Shown: positions 10,101 to 17,818 of the stretch, one piece after another | Position numbering within the stretch: position 1 is the first letter of the stretch | How the letters are laid out: every line of letters starts with the position of its first letter | Source of the DNA: Clostridia bacterium | GTDB taxonomy: Bacteria > Bacillota > Clostridia > UBA1381 | Direction: 5' to 3' | DNA: 64,000 nucleotides | NCBI GenBank assembly: GCA_900756545.1 | Contig: CAAEKO010000053.1 | Coordinates: 33,914-97,913, forward strand | Translations under genes and position numbers: made by a program | Notes under the pieces: generated by a model | What the model was told of the DNA's origin: nothing | The model's database searches: none | What the model saw: the letters and a program-made list of their open reading frames with translations, nothing else

Positions 10101-10667
10101 AACATTTTGGGTTCAGAACAGCATGGGCACATGGACGCGGTAGGCTACGACATGTACTGCAAGCTTTTGAAGGAAAGCGTGGACGAGGTACGCGGCGTCC
10201 GGACTGCGGAGAATACGGAGGTCGCCATCGACGTGGATATGGACGCTTATATTCCCGAAAACTATATCGCCAGCCACGGCCAGCGGATTGAAATCTACAA
10301 AAAGATTGCCGCGCTGGAGAACGAGGAGGATGTTTCCGAAATCACGGATGAGCTGATCGACCGGTTCGGCGATGTTCCCCAGGCAGTGTCCAACCTGATT
10401 GAGATTGCGGCAGTAAAGGCGGCAGCCCGGCGTGCGTGGGTTTATGAGATTTCCGCTAAGGGGAATAAGGCTGTTCTGCACTTTACAGAGGGGGCGCTGC
10501 AGGCTGAAACCGTACTTGCCCTGATTGGCAGATTCCCCCAAAATATATCGGTCGGCGCATCTGAACAGCCGGTTTTGACTTATAAGAATGATGATCCGAA
10601 AAAGCTGCTTGGCAATATTAAATTTATATTACAGGCCATAATAGAATTGCAGACGGCGGAAAAATAA
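7191..10667 (+). CDS. mfd: Transcription-repair coupling factor
   Basis: ATP-driven translocase that removes RNA polymerase stalled at DNA lesions and recruits UvrA. It has 1158 residues from ATG 7191, preceded by GGAAGGTGG; an upstream in-frame TTG at 7140 has no ribosome binding site. The N-terminal part is UvrB-like. The CarD-like RNA-polymerase interaction domain is visible as VGDYVVHQTHGIGQYAG. The helicase core follows with Walker A LLCGDVGYGKTEVALRA, the DEEQRFGV box, the SMTATPIPRTL motif and motif VI QLRGRVGRS. The C-terminal TRCF domain completes the usual full-length architecture. Confidence 0.98.
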   Translation: MNLSNILDQYGEYRQFRAALDKTPVSVAGVAESAQAQLIYQSAQGRNAVVVTYSDMEAKALYGDLRYFSSHVQYFPSKEYVFYNIEATGREMEHQRLACLFSLTHSGEKTIVVTSLEAVLDYTAGYAEFADCSIRVEPGKRFDLARLAEKLVEMGYTREELVEGKGQFSIRGGILDVYPVYREDPVRIEFFDDEVDSIRAFDAMTQRSMEALDSEIIAPCREAVFSKEKAEEIILALRDKIKKLKRKKSDQSELIGTLEADIAQIRELGSFPAIDKYVSLIYGRVPTLLDYLDQDDLAFVIEPKRIAERAKSLEWEQGELMSDLSGRGILLLDGMQFWLEYAEMKDMLCRMRLVSLNTLSHSTLDYQYKAIFNFTTKTTVGFHGKVEYLYDDLAAWRRDGATVVILAGNRARGENLAGVLNDKGIACRFVTGVPEFEKGEVIVARGELRKGFEYPQIGFVLISDQEIFENSRKKRARKIENTNRIKSYTDINVGDYVVHQTHGIGQYAGIQKMVVGGVTKDYLKIQYQGTDSLYVPVDQMDMLYKYVGSTEKQLKLNKLGGTDWTKTKAKVKNSTKDMAKQLVALYAEREKTRGFAFSSDTPWQRDFEDTFLYSETDDQLRSIEEVKQDMENIKPMDRLLCGDVGYGKTEVALRAAFKAATDSKQVAYLCPTTILAMQHYDTFVRRMENFPIKIQMLSRFRTPAQQKTILKQLKTGEIDIIIGTHRILQKDLEFKDLGLLIIDEEQRFGVADKERLKEMKKNVDVLSMTATPIPRTLHMAMISVRDMSLLETPPENRYPVQTYVLEQSEAILVDAMKKELSRGGQVFYLYNRVQGIYRTAQWIQKMIPEAAVAVGHGKMKENELEDIMYDMVNGKTDILVCTTIIETGLDIPNANTIIIENADRMGLAQLYQLRGRVGRSNRSAYAYLTYRKDGVLSDTAEKRLRAIKEFTEFGSGFKIAMRDLEIRGAGNILGSEQHGHMDAVGYDMYCKLLKESVDEVRGVRTAENTEVAIDVDMDAYIPENYIASHGQRIEIYKKIAALENEEDVSEITDELIDRFGDVPQAVSNLIEIAAVKAAARRAWVYEISAKGNKAVLHFTEGALQAETVLALIGRFPQNISVGASEQPVLTYKNDDPKKLLGNIKFILQAIIELQTAEK

Positions 10668-10675
10668 GATATAAT
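10647..10675 (+). promoter_or_regulatory. Promoter for the PrsA-like gene
   Basis: TTGCAG (10647-10652) and TATAAT (10670-10675) are 17 bases apart and overlap the end of mfd. This gives a leader of roughly 80 bases that contains a small ATCGG/CCGAT hairpin. Confidence 0.6.
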
Positions 10676-10759
10676 AAAACAACGAAGGAAAACTTTCAGG
10701 TTTTTTATTGTATCGGTGTGAAGCCGATGATATACGCAGGTTTTAAGGAGAGGTTAGAA

Positions 10760-11749
10760 ATGAAGAAGTATTTATTTGCCGTGCTGATGGCCGTAACCAT
10801 GCTCGTCACAGGATGCAGTCAGGAGAGTTATGTGGCGAAGGTAAACAGGGAAAAGATCACGCAGGACGAGTTAAAATTTTATCTGGACAGCGTAAAGCAG
10901 CAGATGCAGGGAACGGAGATTTCCAGCGATGACGACTGGATGTCTACCGAGATCGAGGGCAAAGCAGCGATCGAGATTGCCCGGGAACGCGCGCTTCAGA
11001 CAGCGATTGATAACGTAGCGTATATTGAAATTGCTGATAAATTAGGGATAAAGCTCACTTCCGAGGATGAATCCAAAATCAAGCGTGTGAAGGACAGCAT
11101 CGTTCAGCAATACGGCGGTGATACGCAGTATCAGGAGTTTTTGAAAACAGGCGGTCTTAAGGATGATTTTATTGAAATGCTGTGCCGGTCTATGGCGTGC
11201 TACGAAAAGCTGGCGTTGAGAGTGCAGGAGGAGCAGAGTATTTCTGATGATGAGATCAGGCAATACTATGACGAAAATCAGGAAGAGATATCGGTAACGT
11301 ACCGTAAAGCCAAGCATATCCTGCGGCTGACCATGGATATGACCACGCGCACGCCGCTGTCTGCGGATGAGATCGCTGAGGCGGAGAAAACGGCGCGGGA
11401 GCTGGAAAAGCGGGCGCAGGCAGGAGAGGATTTTGACGCGCTGGTTGCGGAGTATTCCGAGGACCCCGGCTCGAAGAGCCAGCCGGAAGGATATGTTTTC
11501 ACAGACGGGGAAATGGATCCGGCATTTCAGGACGGCGTAGATAATCTTCAGCCGGATCAGATTGGTTTGGTAGAGAGCAGTTATGGTTATCACGTTATCA
11601 AGCGTCTGCCCCTGACCTTTGACGATGTTAAGGATAATATCCAGAATGTAATCCTGCGTGAGCGTCTGGAAGCGCAGATCGAAAAATGGAAAACAGAGCT
11701 GGATATTAAAATTGAGAAAAATGAAGAGATATTAAGGACGCTGAACTAA
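10760..11749 (+). CDS. PrsA-like peptidylprolyl isomerase lipoprotein
   Basis: A membrane-anchored extracellular foldase of the parvulin type. ATG 10760 follows AAGGAGAGG. The N-terminus has a lysine start, a hydrophobic stretch and the lipobox LVTGC, so the mature protein begins at a lipidated Cys. A SurA-like N-terminal helical region is followed by a PpiC domain, recognisable in the KAKHILRL, EDFDALVAEYSEDPGS and YGYHVIKR segments. The protein is 329 residues, similar to Bacillus PrsA. It is followed by a strong bidirectional terminator. Confidence 0.88.
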   Translation: MKKYLFAVLMAVTMLVTGCSQESYVAKVNREKITQDELKFYLDSVKQQMQGTEISSDDDWMSTEIEGKAAIEIARERALQTAIDNVAYIEIADKLGIKLTSEDESKIKRVKDSIVQQYGGDTQYQEFLKTGGLKDDFIEMLCRSMACYEKLALRVQEEQSISDDEIRQYYDENQEEISVTYRKAKHILRLTMDMTTRTPLSADEIAEAEKTARELEKRAQAGEDFDALVAEYSEDPGSKSQPEGYVFTDGEMDPAFQDGVDNLQPDQIGLVESSYGYHVIKRLPLTFDDVKDNIQNVILRERLEAQIEKWKTELDIKIEKNEEILRTLN

Positions 11750-11750
11750 A

Positions 11751-11779
11751 AAATCCTCCGGCTATGCCGGAGGATTTTT
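11751..11779. terminator. Bidirectional terminator between prsA-like gene and hisK
   Basis: A perfect 12-bp stem AAATCCTCCGGC/GCCGGAGGATTT with a 3-base loop is flanked by A and T runs. It serves the two convergent genes that end on either side. Confidence 0.92.
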
Positions 11780-11783
11780 ATGC

Positions 11784-12614
11784 TTACAGAGGGAGAAGGA
11801 TAGGCTTTCTGTTTTCAAACACAGCATATTCCTTCACGCCGATAGACAATAAAAGCTGCCGTGCCTTCTCAAAATCGTAAGCTATGTGCGCTGGGGTATG
11901 GCCGTCTGAGCCGATGGTTATAAACTGTCCGCCCAGCTCGAAATACCGTTTGATAATGTCTTCATGTGGATTAGGATGCCCAAGGCCATACTTGTAGCCG
12001 GAGGTATTTACCTCAATAGCCTTGCCAGCGGAAATGATAGTTTTCAGCGCCTCGTCCAGGATATCCGCGTACTTCTTATAGGTATAAAAAGCGTCTAACG
12101 GCGCTTTTTTGCTTCGTACATCCGGAATGTAGCGGACAATATAGTCAATGTGGCCGTAGGCGTCAAAATCCCAAAAGCTTTTTACGTTGTCAATGATAGA
12201 CTGGAAATATTTTATGAGTCCGTCATGGACGGCGGTATTTTCCCAGTAATCGGGATAGTAGGGGTCTCGGTCAATGACAATGTGTGAAGAGCCGATGATG
12301 AAATCAAAATCCCGGCCGGCCAGCAAGGCCTGCAATTTGGGGATGATACCCGGTTTCAGGCCAAGCTCTACGCCCTTCAGAATTTTGATCCTGCCGCTGT
12401 ATTTTTTTTGCAGCCGCCTGATTTCCGCCAAGTATTTGTCCGCATCAAACTCAAAGAGTGTGCCGTCGGGGCAAATCGGGTAGTCGTAGTCGATATGGTC
12501 GGTAAAACAAATACGCTCCAAGCCAAGGGAAATCCCCCGGAGCACCATGTCCTCCATGGGTGTTTCCGAATCGCGGGAGAAGTCGGAATGTAAGTGATAA
12601 TCAGATAAAATCAT
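11784..12614 (-). CDS. hisK: Histidinol-phosphatase, PHP family
   Basis: Dephosphorylates histidinol phosphate in histidine synthesis. The 276-residue protein begins MILSDYHLHSDFSRDS, with the metal-binding YHLH of the PHP fold. It continues with FTDHIDYDY, GVELGLKPG, GSSHIVI and the final GSDGHTP metal motif. The start at 12614 is preceded by GGAAGGAGG; longer in-frame extensions upstream lack this site. It is divergent from the cytidylate-kinase-like gene and hisB, so two histidine genes sit close together although no full his operon is present. The closely related family of general PHP phosphoesterases is the alternative. Confidence 0.85.
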   Translation of the reverse strand: MILSDYHLHSDFSRDSETPMEDMVLRGISLGLERICFTDHIDYDYPICPDGTLFEFDADKYLAEIRRLQKKYSGRIKILKGVELGLKPGIIPKLQALLAGRDFDFIIGSSHIVIDRDPYYPDYWENTAVHDGLIKYFQSIIDNVKSFWDFDAYGHIDYIVRYIPDVRSKKAPLDAFYTYKKYADILDEALKTIISAGKAIEVNTSGYKYGLGHPNPHEDIIKRYFELGGQFITIGSDGHTPAHIAYDFEKARQLLLSIGVKEYAVFENRKPILLPL

Positions 12615-12686
12615 GGGATAGCCTCCTTCCATTTCGGCTTCATTATATAGCAAATCAATCTTTTTTGCAATATCTCCACAAAAGGT

Positions 12687-12715
12687 TTGACAATTTTGTA
12701 AAAATGGCATAAAAT
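12687..12715 (+). promoter_or_regulatory. Promoter for the cytidylate-kinase-like gene and hisB
   Basis: TTGACA (12687-12692), 17-base spacer, TAAAAT (12710-12715), 32 bases before the start codon. Confidence 0.75.
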
Positions 12716-12746
12716 AAAGATAGCACAAAAAGCGGAGGTGGCTGAA

Positions 12747-13376
12747 ATGGATAACTTTGTTGTGACGATTGCCAGAAGCTACGGCAGCGGCGGGAAGCTC
12801 ATCGGCAAAGCACTGGCGGAGGATTTGAATATTGATTTTGTGGACCGTGAGCTTTTGCAGCTAGCGTCAATCGAAAGTGGTATCAATGAAACGCTGTTCA
12901 ACGAGGCGGATGAGGACGAAAAGCAGAAAACAGGGTTCATTTTCAAACGCGCAGCATACCGCGGCGGTCTGATTACCCCGGAGGAGGACGGTTTCACCTC
13001 CAATGAAAACCTCTTTAACTACCAGGCTAAGGTCTTAAAACAGCTTATCAAAAAAGAATCCTTTGTGGTCATGGGCCGGGCGGCAAATTATGTCCTTAGG
13101 AATTATCCGAACGTGGTCAGCATAAACGTGCAGGCTCCCCATGATTTTTTGGTCAGGACAGCCATGGAGAAAATGAAAATCAGCCAAAAGGACGCCGAAC
13201 GATATGTGAGCAGGATCAATAAATACCGGGCGGAGTATCACCAGTATTACACTGGGAAGGACTGGACAGACCCAACCCAGTATGACCTGACCTTAAACAG
13301 CGGCAAAATCGGCATTGAAAACTGCGTGACGCTCATTAAGGATTACCTGCGAATGAAATTGAAAATTGAGATTTAA
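12747..13376 (+). CDS. Cytidylate kinase-like family protein
   Basis: A 209-residue P-loop protein starting VVTIARSYGSGGKLIGKALAEDLNIDFVDRELL. This is the pattern of the cytidylate-kinase-like family, in which the nucleotide-binding loop is SYGSGG, followed by a D-R-E-L segment. A further VVMGRAANYVL segment and a basic RINKYRAEYHQYYTG region match the family. The true substrate is unknown, and these proteins are distinct from Cmk of pyrimidine metabolism. ATG 12747 follows GGAGGTGG. It lies 12 bases before hisB and probably shares its transcript. Confidence 0.8.
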   Translation: MDNFVVTIARSYGSGGKLIGKALAEDLNIDFVDRELLQLASIESGINETLFNEADEDEKQKTGFIFKRAAYRGGLITPEEDGFTSNENLFNYQAKVLKQLIKKESFVVMGRAANYVLRNYPNVVSINVQAPHDFLVRTAMEKMKISQKDAERYVSRINKYRAEYHQYYTGKDWTDPTQYDLTLNSGKIGIENCVTLIKDYLRMKLKIEI

Positions 13377-13388
13377 AGGAGAACGGGA

Positions 13389-13979
13389 ATGGAAAAACGC
13401 AGCGCGGAAATTGTGCGCAATACGAATGAAACGAAAATCAAAGCGACGCTTTGTCTGGACGGTACAGGAAAAGGCGGAATTTCCACCGGGATCGGATTTT
13501 TTGACCATATGCTTAAAAGCTTTGCCCGACATGGCTTTTTTGATCTGGATATGGAAATCAAAGGCGACCTGGAGGTGGACTGTCACCATACCATTGAAGA
13601 CGCAGGCATCGTTCTGGGAACGGCGATTCAAAAGGCTGTGGGCGATAAGGCGGGGATACAGCGCTACGGCTCAGTGATCTTGCCAATGGATGAGGCGCTG
13701 GTGCTCTGCGCGCTGGATATTTCCGGGCGGCCCTACCTTGTGTATGATCTGGATTTCAGTAAGGAATCGGTGGGCGGCTTCGACACGGAAATGGCAAAGG
13801 AGTTTTTCTACGCGGTATCCTACGCGGCAGGGATGAATCTGCACATCAAGCAGTTTGCGGGCGCAAACAGCCACCACATTATTGAATGTGCGTTTAAGGC
13901 CTTTGCCAAAGCGCTGGACGCCGCCACAGCACAGGATCCCCGGATTCAGGGTGTGCTGTCTACAAAAGGAACACTCTAA
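13389..13979 (+). CDS. hisB: Imidazoleglycerol-phosphate dehydratase
   Basis: Dehydrates imidazole glycerol phosphate in histidine synthesis. The 196-residue monofunctional form has the manganese-binding motifs CHHTIEDAGIVLG and ANSHHIIECAFKA and the GIGFFDHML motif near the N-terminus. The ribosome binding site AAAGGAGAA precedes ATG 13389. There is no fused phosphatase domain, in agreement with a separate PHP phosphatase just upstream on the other strand. Confidence 0.96.
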   Translation: MEKRSAEIVRNTNETKIKATLCLDGTGKGGISTGIGFFDHMLKSFARHGFFDLDMEIKGDLEVDCHHTIEDAGIVLGTAIQKAVGDKAGIQRYGSVILPMDEALVLCALDISGRPYLVYDLDFSKESVGGFDTEMAKEFFYAVSYAAGMNLHIKQFAGANSHHIIECAFKAFAKALDAATAQDPRIQGVLSTKGTL

Positions 13980-13986
13980 ACCTACA

Positions 13987-14036
13987 ACGGACTAACGAAT
14001 TATCAAAAAATAGATTCGTTTTAGTCCGTTTTTTTA
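13987..14036 (+). terminator. Terminator after hisB
   Basis: ACGGACTAACGAAT pairs with ATTCG...TTAGTCCGT around an AT-rich loop, followed directly by a run of T residues. Confidence 0.88.
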
Positions 14037-14074
14037 TAGAGATTTATAAATTTAAAAAAAACAAGAAAATAAAG

Positions 14075-14103
14075 TTGTAATTTGCATAAAAATATTATAT
14101 AAT
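14075..14103 (+). promoter_or_regulatory. Promoter for cysE-cysS
   Basis: TTGTAA (14075-14080), 17-base spacer, TATAAT (14098-14103). The -10 box overlaps an in-frame ATG at 14102, which therefore cannot be the cysE start. Confidence 0.8.
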
Positions 14104-14155
14104 GAAAGCTGGTATTGTATGGTTAAGAAGGATCGAAAGGACGGTGACGGCGGGA

Positions 14156-14833
14156 ATGCTGTTTAAATCCATCCGGCGTGACGTTAAGGCGGTTTTGGAA
14201 CGCGACCCTGCCGCACGGAACGGATTTGAGGTGTTTTTCCTCTATCCCGGCGTAGCCGCCGTAATATGGCATAGGGCGGCGCACTTTTTTTACAAGCATC
14301 ATTTGAAGTTTATTGCACGGTGGATTTCCCAGTGCGTCCGGTTCTGGACGGGCATTGAGATTCATCCCGGCGCGGTGATCGGCAAAGGGCTGTTTATCGA
14401 CCATGGTATGGGGGTTGTGATTGGGGAGACCACGGTGATCGGCGATAATTGCACCCTGTATCAGGGCGTGACCCTGGGCGGAACGGGTAAGGAAAAAGGA
14501 AAACGCCATCCTACCCTGGGCAATAACGTCATGGTGGGCAGCGGCGCCAAGGTATTGGGGCCGTTTAAGGTGGGCGATAATTCTAAGATCGCCGCCGGCG
14601 CAGTTGTGCTTTCGGAGGTTCCGCCCAATTCCACCTGTGTGGGCGTGCCCGCGCGGATCGTGAAACGGGAGGGCGTGCGCGTGGCAGTGGATTTGGACCA
14701 GGTGACGATTCCCGACCCGATTTCCCTGCAGATGTGTACGCTTTCGGTGCATGTGGCTGGGCTTGAAAAGAGAATAAAAGAGCTGGAGGAACAGCTGGCA
14801 GAAAAAGAGGATGGTAAAGATGAGAATATATAA
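14156..14833 (+). CDS. cysE: Serine O-acetyltransferase
   Basis: Acetylates serine to O-acetylserine, the acceptor for sulfide in cysteine synthesis. The N-terminus MLFKSIRRDVKAVLERDPAA is typical. The left-handed beta-helix contains GIEIHPGAVIGKGLFIDHG, the catalytic His context, and NCTLYQGVTLGGTG. A C-terminal coiled extension (KRIKELEEQLAEKE) follows. ATG 14156 is chosen because the promoter -10 box covers the upstream ATG; the product is 225 residues. The last 14 bases overlap cysS, so the two cysteine-related genes are translationally coupled. Confidence 0.93.
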   Translation: MLFKSIRRDVKAVLERDPAARNGFEVFFLYPGVAAVIWHRAAHFFYKHHLKFIARWISQCVRFWTGIEIHPGAVIGKGLFIDHGMGVVIGETTVIGDNCTLYQGVTLGGTGKEKGKRHPTLGNNVMVGSGAKVLGPFKVGDNSKIAAGAVVLSEVPPNSTCVGVPARIVKREGVRVAVDLDQVTIPDPISLQMCTLSVHVAGLEKRIKELEEQLAEKEDGKDENI

Positions 14834-16229
14834 TACACTGACCCGGAAAAAGGAAGAATTTGTCCCCATTGACCCCAACGAGGTGAAAATGTATTCCTGC
14901 GGCCCTACAGTCTACGACTACTTCCATATCGGCAACGCGCGCCCGTTCATTATTTTTGACACCATGCGCCGTTACCTGGAATACCGTGGCTACAAGGTGA
15001 AATTCGTGCAGAACTTTACGGATATTGACGACAAAATGATCAACCGGGCGAATAAAGAGGGGATCACCGTCAAGGCGTTGGGCGAGCGGTTTATCGGGGA
15101 ATACTTTAAGGACGCAAAGGCGCTGGGAATCCGGGAAGCGACTGTACATCCCAAGGCAACGGAAAACATTGACGCGATTATAGAAATTATTAAAACGCTG
15201 GAGGATAAAGGCTATGCCTATGCGGTGGATGGCAATGTGTATTTTTCCACCAAGAAGTTCCGCGAATACGGCAAGCTGTCCAAGCAGCCTTTGGAGGATT
15301 TGGAGGCAGGCGCCCGGATTGATGTAAACGAGCATAAACAGGATGCTATGGATTTTGCACTGTGGAAAGCGCAGAAGGAAGGGGAGCCGGCGTGGGAAAG
15401 TCCCTGGGGCATGGGCCGTCCCGGCTGGCATATCGAATGCTCCGCCATGGCGAACAAATATCTGGGGAAAACCATCGATATCCATTCCGGCGGGAAAGAC
15501 CTTGTTTTTCCCCACCATGAGAATGAGATCGCCCAGAGCGAATGCGCCAACGGGCAGTGCTTTGCCAACTATTGGATGCACAATGGGTATATCAATATCG
15601 ACAACCAGAAAATGAGCAAATCCTTAGGAAACTTCTTCACCGTCCGGGATATTGCCGAAAAATATGATTATGAAATCATCCGCTTTTTCATGCTGTCGGC
15701 CCATTACCGCAATCCGGTAAACTTCAGCGATACGCTGATGGAGCAGGCAAAATCAGCGGTTGAGCGGGTATATACCTGTATCAGTAACCTGCAGTTCCTT
15801 TTGGACAACAGCGAAGAACGTCAATTGAACAATGAGGAGCAGGCGTTGGAGGAGAAGCTTTCAGAATGCAGACAGAAATTTATCGACGCCATGGACGACG
15901 ACCTGAATACAGCCGGCGCCATCGCCGCCATTTTCGATATTGTTTATGCGGCAAACACGCATTTGTCCAATGAAGAGAAAAATGCGAAGGCTATCGTAGA
16001 AAAAACACTGGCGGCAATCCATGAGCTGGGCGATGTGCTGGGGTTGTTTACGAAGAAGGAAGAAGCCTCGTTAGATGAAACTGTGGAGGCGTTGATTGCG
16101 GAGCGGAATCAGGCACGCAAAGAAAAGAACTGGGCAAGGGCCGATGAGATTCGGGATCAGTTGAAAACCATGAATATTGCGCTAAAGGATACGCCCATGG
16201 GTGTGAAATGGAGTTATATTGAACAATAA
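14820..16229 (+). CDS. cysS: Cysteinyl-tRNA synthetase
   Basis: Class I synthetase charging tRNA-Cys, 469 residues. The HIGH signature appears as YFHIGNARPF and the KMSKS loop as KMSKSLGNF. Zinc ligands are indicated by MYSCGPTVYDY and GWHIECSAM. An anticodon-binding helical domain follows, with ARADEIRDQLK near the end. ATG 14820 has AGAGGATGG upstream; ATG 14811 lies inside that site. A cysE-cysS pairing upstream of mrnC is a standard Bacillota arrangement. Confidence 0.97.
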   Translation: MRIYNTLTRKKEEFVPIDPNEVKMYSCGPTVYDYFHIGNARPFIIFDTMRRYLEYRGYKVKFVQNFTDIDDKMINRANKEGITVKALGERFIGEYFKDAKALGIREATVHPKATENIDAIIEIIKTLEDKGYAYAVDGNVYFSTKKFREYGKLSKQPLEDLEAGARIDVNEHKQDAMDFALWKAQKEGEPAWESPWGMGRPGWHIECSAMANKYLGKTIDIHSGGKDLVFPHHENEIAQSECANGQCFANYWMHNGYINIDNQKMSKSLGNFFTVRDIAEKYDYEIIRFFMLSAHYRNPVNFSDTLMEQAKSAVERVYTCISNLQFLLDNSEERQLNNEEQALEEKLSECRQKFIDAMDDDLNTAGAIAAIFDIVYAANTHLSNEEKNAKAIVEKTLAAIHELGDVLGLFTKKEEASLDETVEALIAERNQARKEKNWARADEIRDQLKTMNIALKDTPMGVKWSYIEQ

Positions 16230-16259
16230 AATCCGTGAAATATAAGCTGGGCAGCCCGC

Positions 16260-16510
16260 ATGCTTTCAGGCACGTGCAGTGTAAATACACGTCTGCGTCC
16301 TTTACACACACGATCTGCTTGCTTATTTCCGCGTTAATCGTTTATAAGCCGCCGCGGGCGGCATGGAGGATTCGTGTGAAAAATTACACGAATCAGATTT
16401 AATTGCCCGTGCGGTATTTTCGTTTTGCAAGCTAAACGAAAGCGCGCATGGGCCCTGATCTCCATTTAACGCCTTATCTGCCCACAATAAGGAGTTAAAG
16501 CTTTTTATTA
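16260..16510 (+). ncRNA. Highly structured intergenic RNA region between cysS and mrnC, class unknown
   Basis: This roughly 290-base gap contains several helices that fit one fold. GCGTTAA (16331-16337) pairs with TTAACGC (16466-16472). A GCCGCC/GGCGGC hairpin is at 16348-16362. ATGGAG (16363-16368) pairs with CTCCAT (16460-16465). A 10-bp hairpin with an AAAA loop is at 16370-16393. A long hairpin GCCCGTGCG/CGCATGGGC (16405-16453) has an inner TTTCGTTT/AAACGAAA stem. The last part, 16466-16506, can instead form a terminator-like stem (TTAACGCCTTAT with ATAAGGAGTTAA) followed by CTTTTTA, which competes with the first helix. No T-box, SAM, 6S, tmRNA or RNase P signature is visible. It could be an independent small RNA or a leader of mrnC. 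Confidence 0.55.
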
Positions 16511-16543
16511 CTATTTGTGGGCGGAAAGGCTATGGAGATTAAA

Positions 16544-16969
16544 ATGGAATTTACGAAAAAGCCGTGCCAGTATCCGCCGCTTGTTCTGGCCTATATCGGC
16601 GACAGCGTGTATGAGGTTTACGTACGAACGCGGCTGATTGCAGAAAATCCCGATTTACCGGCGCACCGGCTGCATGTTCTGGCGATCCGGCGGGTAAAGG
16701 CCCGGGCCCAGAGCAACAGTATGCTGGCGGTGGAGCCGATGCTCTCCGAGGAAGAGGAAGCTGTTTATAAGCGGGGCCGCAACGCAAAGTCGGCCACGAT
16801 TCCCAAAAACGCTGATGTGGCGGATTACCGTAGGGCAACGGGATTTGAAGCCCTGGTCGGTTATCTTTATTTGAAGGGCGACCAGGAAAGGATGGAGAAG
16901 ATTATGGAAACCGCGTTTGCAAACGCGGCGGACTCATCATATAATTTTGCAGAAGGGAATGGAAAATGA
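16544..16969 (+). CDS. mrnC: Mini-ribonuclease III
   Basis: A dimeric RNase III catalytic domain without a dsRNA-binding domain, used in 23S rRNA maturation. The 141-residue product shows VLAYIGDSVYEVYVRTRL with the catalytic Asp, and RGRNAKSATIPKNADVADYRRATGFEALVGYLYL holding the second acidic site. ATG 16544 has GGAG at a good distance. ATG 16532 is an alternative that would add four residues but has a cramped site. The gene is immediately followed by the transketolase N-terminal subunit without any gap. Confidence 0.93.
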   Translation: MEFTKKPCQYPPLVLAYIGDSVYEVYVRTRLIAENPDLPAHRLHVLAIRRVKARAQSNSMLAVEPMLSEEEEAVYKRGRNAKSATIPKNADVADYRRATGFEALVGYLYLKGDQERMEKIMETAFANAADSSYNFAEGNGK

Positions 16970-17818
16970 ATGGAACAAAAGAGGATCATTGAGCTTTCGA
17001 TTATTGCAAACAGGGTCAGAAAAAACGCACTGTCAGCGGTGTATAGCGCCAAATCTGGTCATCCGGGCGGCTCGCTGTCTGTGGCGGATCTTTTGACGCT
17101 TTTGTATTTTGAGGTCATGCATATAGACCCGAAAAATCCCAAGGATCCGGACAGGGACAGGTTTGTGCTGTCCAAAGGGCATACTGCGCCGGCATTATAC
17201 GGCACGTTGGCGGAACGGGGTTTTTTCCCAGTAGAGGACGTGAAGACCTTCCGGCATATCGGTAGTTATCTGCAGGGGCATCCGGATATGAAGCATGTGC
17301 CGGGCGTGGACATGTCCACCGGATCTTTGGGACAAGGTGTTTCCGCGGCGGGCGGCATGGCGCTGGCGGCGAAGCTGGATAATAAGGATTACCGAGTTTA
17401 CGCGGCGCTGGGTGACGGTGAGCTGGAGGAAGGTCAGGTCTGGGAGCAGGCCATGTTTGCAGCCCATTATAAGCTGGACAACCTGACGATATTTATTGAT
17501 TTCAACGGCCTGCAGATCGACGGAGATATTCGAGAGGTCATGAACCCCACCCCGATTGACAAGAAATTCGAGGCCTTTGGATGGCATGTGGTTTCTGCCG
17601 ACGCCCATAATTTTGAAAGCCTGCTTTCAGCGGTTGAAGAAGCAAAGAATACAAAAGGACAGCCTACTGCGGTGATTATGCATTCCGTCAAGGGGAAAAA
17701 CGTGTCTTTCATGGAAAATAACGCGGCATGGCATGGCGCCGCCCCCAATCAGGAGCAGTATGAGCAGGCGATTTGTGAGTTGGATGCGAAAATCAAAGAA
17801 CTGGAGGCGGCATTATAA
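16970..17818 (+). CDS. Transketolase, N-terminal subunit
   Basis: First half of a split transketolase, which moves two-carbon units in the non-oxidative pentose phosphate pathway. The 282-residue chain carries the thiamine-diphosphate-binding segment GDGELEEGQVWEQAMFAA...NGLQIDG and the SKGHTAPALYG and GSLGQGVS motifs. It starts right after the mrnC stop, and its stop overlaps the ATG of the C-terminal subunit (TAATG). The pair is typical of Clostridia and makes the enzyme a user of the cofactor supplied by the thi locus downstream. Confidence 0.95.
   Translation: MEQKRIIELSIIANRVRKNALSAVYSAKSGHPGGSLSVADLLTLLYFEVMHIDPKNPKDPDRDRFVLSKGHTAPALYGTLAERGFFPVEDVKTFRHIGSYLQGHPDMKHVPGVDMSTGSLGQGVSAAGGMALAAKLDNKDYRVYAALGDGELEEGQVWEQAMFAAHYKLDNLTIFIDFNGLQIDGDIREVMNPTPIDKKFEAFGWHVVSADAHNFESLLSAVEEAKNTKGQPTAVIMHSVKGKNVSFMENNAAWHGAAPNQEQYEQAICELDAKIKELEAAL

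Noticed and set aside
14102..14155. Earlier start codon for cysE
   Set aside because: The ATG overlaps the -10 box of a well-spaced promoter, so it would not be in the transcript.
14583..15581. A 332-codon minus-strand frame opposite cysE/cysS
   Set aside because: Covers two well-supported genes on the other strand and has no recognisable motif.
16230..16543. 6S RNA, tmRNA, RNase P RNA or SAM riboswitch
   Set aside because: The expected conserved segments of these RNAs are not present; the fold is multi-branched rather than a single long hairpin.
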